The notes beneath the pieces were generated by a model. The model did no database searches. It was not told the DNA's origin and saw only the letters and a program-made list of their open reading frames with translations. From Hymenobacter sublimis (lineage in GTDB: Bacteria; Bacteroidota; Bacteroidia; Cytophagales; Hymenobacteraceae): a DNA stretch of 64,000 bases. A program made the position numbers and the translations under genes. The stretch spans positions 371,501 through 435,500 of the forward strand of contig NZ_CP095848.1 of assembly GCF_023101345.1 (NCBI RefSeq). The letters run 5' to 3'. This document shows, in pieces, positions 59,080 to 64,000 of this stretch; the first letter of the stretch is position 1, and every line of letters begins with the position of its first letter.

Positions 59080-60684
59080 ATGAAATCCGCTTTTTTAACC
59101 CGGCTGGGCTTGGCTGGAGCACTGCTAATTAGTGCCACAGCCTGCGAAAAAGACTTACTCGACCAAGTAAACCCAAACCTTCCTACCACGGAATCATCCT
59201 GGAAAAGCAGCGACGATGCCGTGAGGGCTTCCACGGCCACTTATGCCGGTCTGCAAGGGCTGGGCATGTACCGCCGCTGGCTCAATTTTGCTTTTGACTT
59301 ACGCGACGACACCGGTTTCAGCCAAAGCCCCTGGGGTGAACTGGCCGACTTCACGCGCTTTGTGCAAACGAACTACAACTTTGAAGTATCGCAGAACATC
59401 TGGCGCGACCACTACCGCACAATTTACCGCTGCAACCAGGTGCTAGCTTATGTGCCCGCCATTCAGGGCATGGATGCTACCTTGCAGAAGCGGGTGCTAG
59501 CCGAGGCTCGGTTTCTGCGTGCCCTGAGCTACTTCAACCTCGTTTCGCTCTATGGTAACGTACCCCTAGCTCTGGCCCCGCCTACCAGTTTGGACCAGGT
59601 ATATCCGCAGGGCACGGAGGCTGAAGTGTGGGCTCAGGTAATTGCCGATCTGCAGGCCGCCCAGCCCGACTTACCCACTGCCTACACCGGCAACGATGTC
59701 GGCCGGGCTACCAAAGGCGCCGCAACCACGCTGCTCGGTAAAGCCTACATGCAGAACAAGCGGTGGGCCGATGCGCAGGCACAGTTTGCCCAGGTTATTA
59801 GTTCCGGCACCTACCGGCTAACTGCCGATTACACCGATAACTTCCGCCACACTACCGAGAACAACTCAGAGTCCATCTTTGAGGTACAGTTTACGGATGA
59901 AAAGAAAGGCGGTAACGATGCTGGCAACGGCCCCGATGCTACCTCCTCGCAGGGCGGCCAACGTTCCCAATTCTGGGGTGTGCCGGGTGCCGGCTTCAAC
60001 GATGGTGAAATTCGGCCCTGGGTAGTACGGGAAATGCTGCAAGAGCCCACTGCCGCCGGACAGCGCGACCCTCGGCTGGCGGCAACGGCCTTCTACAACC
60101 GCCGCGACCAAGCCCAATTTTCTACTACCCTGCCGGTTGACGCCGACACTCTGGCCTATGGAATAGGATTCCTGAACCGTACCAAGCCGGCTGACAGCAA
60201 GCCAGAGGCAATTGCCGTATCCGTGCGCAACCGGGCCCGCGTGTACTGGCGCAAATACGCCACCGACTACTACCGCACCTTCGAAGACTTCGACTCCCCG
60301 ATTAACCACCGGGTAATGCGCTACGCCGATGTGCTCCTGCTGCAAGCCGAAGCCCTGAATGAGCAGGGGCAGATGGCCGCCGCCATCCCGCTGATCAACC
60401 AGGTGCGGCAGCGCGCCGGGCTAGCCCCACTTTCGGCCGGTAGCTTTACCCAGGCCTCCCTGCGTACCCAACTCATGCACGAGCGGGTAACGGAGCTGAC
60501 GGGTGAGGGCGTCCGGTGGTTCGACTTGCAGCGCTGGGGCCTGCTCGACAACCAGACGGGCCTCAATCTGCTGAAGGCGCGCGACTCGGACTTCAACAAC
60601 TTCGTGATTGGCAAATCCCGCCTGCTCCCCTTAGTGCAGAGCGACGTGGACCTGGGCCGCTTAAAGCAAAACCCCGGATGGTAA
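59080..60684 (+). CDS. SusD/RagB family outer-membrane lipoprotein (pair 2)
   Basis: The 534-residue protein has the lipobox SATAC near residue 22, the N-terminal region DAVRASTATYAGLQGLG, RFLRALSYFNLVSLYGNVPLAL, ATKGAATTLLGKAYMQNKRWADAQ, and the C-terminal MRYADVLLLQAEALNEQGQM and ELTGEGVRWFDLQRW. It is the surface glycan-binding partner of the SusC protein encoded just upstream. An intrinsic terminator follows, separating it from the next GH43 gene. Confidence 0.96.
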   Translation: MKSAFLTRLGLAGALLISATACEKDLLDQVNPNLPTTESSWKSSDDAVRASTATYAGLQGLGMYRRWLNFAFDLRDDTGFSQSPWGELADFTRFVQTNYNFEVSQNIWRDHYRTIYRCNQVLAYVPAIQGMDATLQKRVLAEARFLRALSYFNLVSLYGNVPLALAPPTSLDQVYPQGTEAEVWAQVIADLQAAQPDLPTAYTGNDVGRATKGAATTLLGKAYMQNKRWADAQAQFAQVISSGTYRLTADYTDNFRHTTENNSESIFEVQFTDEKKGGNDAGNGPDATSSQGGQRSQFWGVPGAGFNDGEIRPWVVREMLQEPTAAGQRDPRLAATAFYNRRDQAQFSTTLPVDADTLAYGIGFLNRTKPADSKPEAIAVSVRNRARVYWRKYATDYYRTFEDFDSPINHRVMRYADVLLLQAEALNEQGQMAAAIPLINQVRQRAGLAPLSAGSFTQASLRTQLMHERVTELTGEGVRWFDLQRWGLLDNQTGLNLLKARDSDFNNFVIGKSRLLPLVQSDVDLGRLKQNPGW

Positions 60685-60712
60685 GCTTACCTTACTGACT
60701 GGGTAGTGTACC

Positions 60713-60747
60713 ACAGCCGCTGTACCTTCCGGTGCAGCGGCTGTTTG
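60713..60747 (+). terminator. Intrinsic terminator after SusD (pair 2)
   Basis: The stem ACAGCCGCTGTACC / GGTGCAGCGGCTGT (one wobble pair) with loop TTCC is followed by TTT. It begins 29 bp after the SusD stop. Confidence 0.75.
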
Positions 60748-60843
60748 GCTTAAAGTGAAGGGGTAGGGTAACGCTACTATGGCTTCTCTGCTTGGCCTTT
60801 TATTGCTACTATCCGGTTTTCTTTTCCATTCCCGCCTGTCGTT

Positions 60844-61908
60844 ATGTTGTTTCTCCGTTCCTCCTTCTGGGCTTCCCTGCTGCTGGTCGGCACTCTGGCT
60901 TGCTCCAAAAGCTCTCCATCAGTAACGCCCACCCCGACCCCGCCAACCGCGCCTACCACTACCACCTTCACGAACCCACTGCTGTCGGTGGGGCCTGATC
61001 CGTGGGTGGTGCGCCGGGGCGACGTGTACTACTACATGAGCACGACGGGCGGCAACTTGGTCATCCGCAAGACGGCAAAAATGTCGGAGCTGGGTTCGGC
61101 CGTGAGCACCGTGGTCTGGACGCCCCAGCAGGCTGGCATCAACCAAATTGAAATCTGGGCCCCGGAGCTGCACTTTCTGGACGGGAAGTGGTACATCTAT
61201 TACTCGGCTAACCCGCTCTGCTGCGACGGGCACCGTATTTTCGTGTTGGAAAATTCTTCTGCTGACCCTACCACAGGCACTTGGGTTGATAAGGGCCGCA
61301 TTGCCGTGCCGGGTCAGGATTTGTGGGCCATTGATGGTACTGTACTGGAGCAGAACGGTAAGCGCTACCTGCTGTGGTCGGGCCATGAAGTAGCCCGCGC
61401 CCAAACCCAGCGCATTTACATAGCCGAAATGAGCAACCCCTGGACCCTGGTAGGGCCGCGGGTGGAGCTCTCGAAACCCGAGTTCAGCTGGGAGCAGCTT
61501 GGTGACCCGGATGTGAACGAGGGGCCGGAAATCCTGAAGCGCGGCGACAAAACCTTTGTGGTGTACTCGGCCAGCCACTGCAGCACCGACGACTACGCCC
61601 TGGGCTTGCTCACGGCTTCCGCTACCGCCGACCCGCTGAAGCTTAGCTCCTGGACCAAAACGCCCACCCCCGTATTCGTGAAGAACCCCGCGGGCCGCGC
61701 TTTTGGGCCGGGCCATAACGGCTTTTTCCAGTCTAAAGACGGCACCGAGGACTGGATTATTTACCATGCCAACCCCCAAGCCGGCCAGGGCTGCGGCGAC
61801 AACCGGAGCCCGCGCATGCAGAAGTTTACCTGGAAAGCCGACGGCACGCCCGATTTTGGGACGCCCGTGGCCCTAGGCACGGCCCTGCCGAAACCCGCCG
61901 GCGAATAA
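60844..61908 (+). CDS. GH43 enzyme, arabinofuranosidase-like (copy B), lipoprotein
   Basis: The 354-residue protein has a lipoprotein signal (LLLVGTLACSKSSPS) and a Pro/Thr linker, so it is membrane-anchored. The propeller has NPLLSVGPDPWVVRRGDVYYY (catalytic base Asp), IWAPELHFLDGKWYIYYSAN, LWAIDGTVLEQNGKRYLLWSG (Asp) and DVNEGPEILKRGDKTFVVYS (acid Glu). It is clearly paralogous to copy A at 51669-52724, sharing HR..VLENSSADP..GTW.DKG. Copy A is a soluble exported form and copy B an anchored form. GH43 subfamily 26 is likely but inferred. Confidence 0.9.
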   Translation: MLFLRSSFWASLLLVGTLACSKSSPSVTPTPTPPTAPTTTTFTNPLLSVGPDPWVVRRGDVYYYMSTTGGNLVIRKTAKMSELGSAVSTVVWTPQQAGINQIEIWAPELHFLDGKWYIYYSANPLCCDGHRIFVLENSSADPTTGTWVDKGRIAVPGQDLWAIDGTVLEQNGKRYLLWSGHEVARAQTQRIYIAEMSNPWTLVGPRVELSKPEFSWEQLGDPDVNEGPEILKRGDKTFVVYSASHCSTDDYALGLLTASATADPLKLSSWTKTPTPVFVKNPAGRAFGPGHNGFFQSKDGTEDWIIYHANPQAGQGCGDNRSPRMQKFTWKADGTPDFGTPVALGTALPKPAGE

Positions 61909-61961
61909 TCGGCAACTTTAGCGCTGAGTATCCCACCTACCCGATTGTAGCTTCCTGATCT

Positions 61962-63617
61962 ATGGTTCTGAAAACGAAAACCCACCTAGTGGCCGGACTG
62001 GCGTTGAGCCTGCTGGGCGCCTGCCAGTCTGCCACCACTACAAGCGTCAGCACGCCCACAGCTACTACCGCCGAAACCGTGGCGGAGGCGGAAACCCCAG
62101 CTATTTCCATTACCAACCCGGTGCTACCCGGCGACTTTCCCGACCCGTCCATCGCCAAAGTAGGCGACACGTACTGGGCCACGGCTACGTCCTCGAACTG
62201 GGGGCCAGTCTTTCCCCTGCTCAAATCCACGAATCTGACTGACTGGGAGCTGGCCGGCCACGTATTCCCGAACGAGCTACCTGCCTGGGCCGATTACTAC
62301 TTCTGGGCCCCGGAAATCAGCCAGGAAGGCGACAAAACCTACATCTACTACACGGCCCACAAAAAGGGCGGCAACCTGGCCGTGGGCATTGCAGTAGCCG
62401 ACAGCCCCGCCGGTCCGTACCGCGACCTGGGGCCGCTGGTGGGTCAGCCTCACGGCTCCATCGATGGGTTTCCGATGCGTGATGAAAAGGGCGAGCTGTA
62501 CCTAATCTGGAAAGAAGATGGTAACAGCGTGAACGAGCCTACCCCCATCTGGGCCCAGCGCCTGAACGAGGAGCATACGGCTCTAATCGGCGAGAAAAAA
62601 GAGTTGTTCCGCAACACGGCCCCTTGGGAAGGCAACCTGGTGGAGGGCGTGAGCATGGTCAAGCGCAACGACTACTTCTACGCCTTTTATGCCGGCAACG
62701 GCTGCTGCGGGCATAATTGCACCTACGGCATTGGGGTAGCCCGCTCCAAAAGCCTGCTGGGTCCCTGGGAAAAGTATGAGAAGAACCCCATTCTGACCAA
62801 GGGCGAGAAGTGGACCTGCCCCGGCCACGGCACCGTGTTCAACCGCGGCAACCGCTGGTACATGCTGCACCACGCCTACGACACCCGCAGTTTCGAGTTT
62901 GTGGGCCGGCAGGGCGTTATCAGCGAGTTTGCCTGGACGGCCGGCGGCTGGCCCGAGTTCCGGGGGGGTAGCTCGATGCCCGCCACCAAAGCTCCCGTGG
63001 CCACGGCCCGTACTTTCCGCGACGAGTTCAACCAAACTACCCTGCTACCTTCCTGGCAGTGGCCAGTGGAGGAGCGGCCCACCGTGGCCGTGCGTAGCGG
63101 CCGGCTAGAGCTAACGGCCCGGCCCCAGCACAGCGGCGCGGTGCTCGGCCAGCACACCACTTCCGCCGACTACAGCGCCACGACTACCCTGCTGAACCCC
63201 GCCAAACTGCCTGCGGGCACCGTAGCGGGCATTGCCGCCCACGGCGACCCGGAAAACACGTTGGCCCTCACGGCCGGCGGCGGCAAGCTCCAGCTCTGGC
63301 AACTCGAGAAAGGCAAGCAGAAGAATATTGGCGAAGTAAAGCTGCCAGCCGCCACAGCCCTGACCTTGCGCCTGCAGGCGCAGAACAGCACGCAGTTCCG
63401 CTTTGATTGGAGCGCCGATGGAGGGAAAACCTGGCAGAGCCTGCCGGGTGGCAGTGGCCCCATCAGCGGTGCTTACCTGCCACCCTGGGACCGGGGCGTG
63501 CGGGTAGGGGTGCTAGCTAAAGGGCCCGCTACGGCTACCGTGGCTTTTGAAGATTTTAGCCTGGAAAACCAGCTGCTCTCTGCCCAGGCCGGGGGCAATG
63601 CGCCAGCGGGCAAATAG
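61962..63617 (+). CDS. GH43 enzyme with C-terminal beta-sandwich domain, lipoprotein
   Basis: The 551-residue protein starts with a lipoprotein signal (LALSLLGACQSATTT). The GH43 propeller shows LPGDFPDPSIAKVGDTYWATA (base Asp), YFWAPEISQEGDKTYIYYTAH, GSIDGFPMRDEKGELYLIWKED (Asp) and NLVEGVSMVKRNDYFYAFYAG (acid Glu). From about residue 345 a concanavalin-like beta-sandwich follows (FRDEFNQTTLLPSWQWP; WDRGVRVGVLAKG), as in two-domain GH43 beta-xylosidase/arabinofuranosidase types. Two adjacent Cys in GNGCCGHNC are unusual. It lies 53 bp after copy B, likely in the same transcript. Confidence 0.9.
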   Translation: MVLKTKTHLVAGLALSLLGACQSATTTSVSTPTATTAETVAEAETPAISITNPVLPGDFPDPSIAKVGDTYWATATSSNWGPVFPLLKSTNLTDWELAGHVFPNELPAWADYYFWAPEISQEGDKTYIYYTAHKKGGNLAVGIAVADSPAGPYRDLGPLVGQPHGSIDGFPMRDEKGELYLIWKEDGNSVNEPTPIWAQRLNEEHTALIGEKKELFRNTAPWEGNLVEGVSMVKRNDYFYAFYAGNGCCGHNCTYGIGVARSKSLLGPWEKYEKNPILTKGEKWTCPGHGTVFNRGNRWYMLHHAYDTRSFEFVGRQGVISEFAWTAGGWPEFRGGSSMPATKAPVATARTFRDEFNQTTLLPSWQWPVEERPTVAVRSGRLELTARPQHSGAVLGQHTTSADYSATTTLLNPAKLPAGTVAGIAAHGDPENTLALTAGGGKLQLWQLEKGKQKNIGEVKLPAATALTLRLQAQNSTQFRFDWSADGGKTWQSLPGGSGPISGAYLPPWDRGVRVGVLAKGPATATVAFEDFSLENQLLSAQAGGNAPAGK

Positions 63618-63689
63618 CCCGACGTAAACCGTGTGCCTCTCTGCCTGCCAACATCCCTCTCTGTTACCTCCCGTTATTTTTTGCGTTTT

Positions 63690-64000
63690 ATGATGGATTT
63701 CCCCCGGAACGGTGCCCTAGCCGGTTTGCTGCTACTAGCGGCTTGCAATCAGCCCTCTGCTTCTGAACAGGCCGCCGGTAGTGCCCGTACCACTGCCATC
63801 CCCGATTCAACCCAAGCTGCCACCACCACCGCTATGCCCACCTCCACCTCATTCGGTACCACCCAGGACGGCACCGAAGTACAGCTCTACACGCTCACGA
63901 ACGCCCACGGCCTGAAATCCACCATCACGAACTACGGCGGCACGCTCACCAGCCTGCTCACGCCCGACAAAAATGGCCAGCTCGGCGACGTAGTGCTGGG
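63690..64000 (+). CDS. galM: Aldose 1-epimerase (galactose mutarotase), 5' end only
   Basis: The frame opens with MMDFPRNGALAGLLLLAACNQ, a lipoprotein signal with lipobox LAAC, followed by a Ser/Thr/Ala-rich linker and then the mutarotase start GTTQDGTEVQLYTLTNAHG, STITNYGGTLTSLLTPDKNGQLGDVVLG. It runs off the window at 64000. The enzyme interconverts alpha- and beta-galactose (or glucose) and feeds galactokinase; being exported, it probably acts in the periplasm. It is the last visible gene of the locus. Confidence 0.9.
   Translation, partial: MMDFPRNGALAGLLLLAACNQPSASEQAAGSARTTAIPDSTQAATTTAMPTSTSFGTTQDGTEVQLYTLTNAHGLKSTITNYGGTLTSLLTPDKNGQLGDVVL

Noticed and set aside
1-64000. CRISPR array, prophage or insertion sequence
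   Set aside because: No regularly spaced direct repeats, integrase, transposase or phage structural genes were seen; the only repeats are isolated hairpins.

Overview
The window looks like chromosome from a GC-rich member of the Bacteroidota, most likely Hymenobacter or a close relative. The evidence is two SusC/SusD pairs, a very large secreted protein with a type IX secretion (T9SS) C-terminal signal, several TAnnTTTG-type -7 elements, weak ribosome binding sites, and a tmRNA whose tag ends in AMAA. The genus is an inference from gene style. No phage, insertion sequence, CRISPR array, rRNA or ordinary tRNA gene was seen.

Positions 1-13 kb hold small household and accessory genes: two DUF72 proteins, a DUF2243 membrane protein with a small Cys-containing partner, an outer-membrane-like protein with two LVIVD-type lipoproteins, a D-2-hydroxyacid dehydrogenase, a glycine-zipper protein, an 815-residue S9 peptidase, two pirins with a nitroreductase, a divergent HxlR regulator, and GluQRS. 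From 13 to 18.4 kb lies an isolated SusD/SusC pair with no enzymes beside it, followed by an AT-rich 480-bp leader. From 18.3 to 29.8 kb come endonuclease V, a DUF1990-like pair, an EmrE-type transporter, a cytochrome b561-like protein, a zinc alcohol dehydrogenase, an aminotransferase, a DinB protein, an SDR oxidoreductase, an astacin-like metalloprotease and small membrane proteins. From 29.9 to 35.6 kb lie the giant T9SS protein and a secreted DNA/RNA endonuclease. From 36 to 46.6 kb are icd, an M16 peptidase lipoprotein, dnaX, the tmRNA gene ssrA (43476-43843) and a multi-PAS histidine kinase.

The most coherent unit is 46.8-64 kb, a polysaccharide utilisation locus. It carries a LacI-type regulator, four GH43-type enzymes, a clan-A glycoside hydrolase, SusC/SusD, galactokinase, galactose-1-phosphate uridylyltransferase and the start of an aldose 1-epimerase. 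Five copies of one palindrome, GCAAACGTTTGC, lie in its two large divergent intergenic regions and are the likely operators of the LacI protein. One operator stands in front of a decayed GH172 (DUF2961) gene of which only the two ends survive. The inferred job is import and breakdown of an arabinose/galactose-rich plant glycan, with the released galactose fed directly into the Leloir pathway.

Three hairpin repeats with GTCAT...ATGAC ends, and one half copy, are scattered between genes at 216-316, 37684-37778, 40925-41012 and 43347-43376.
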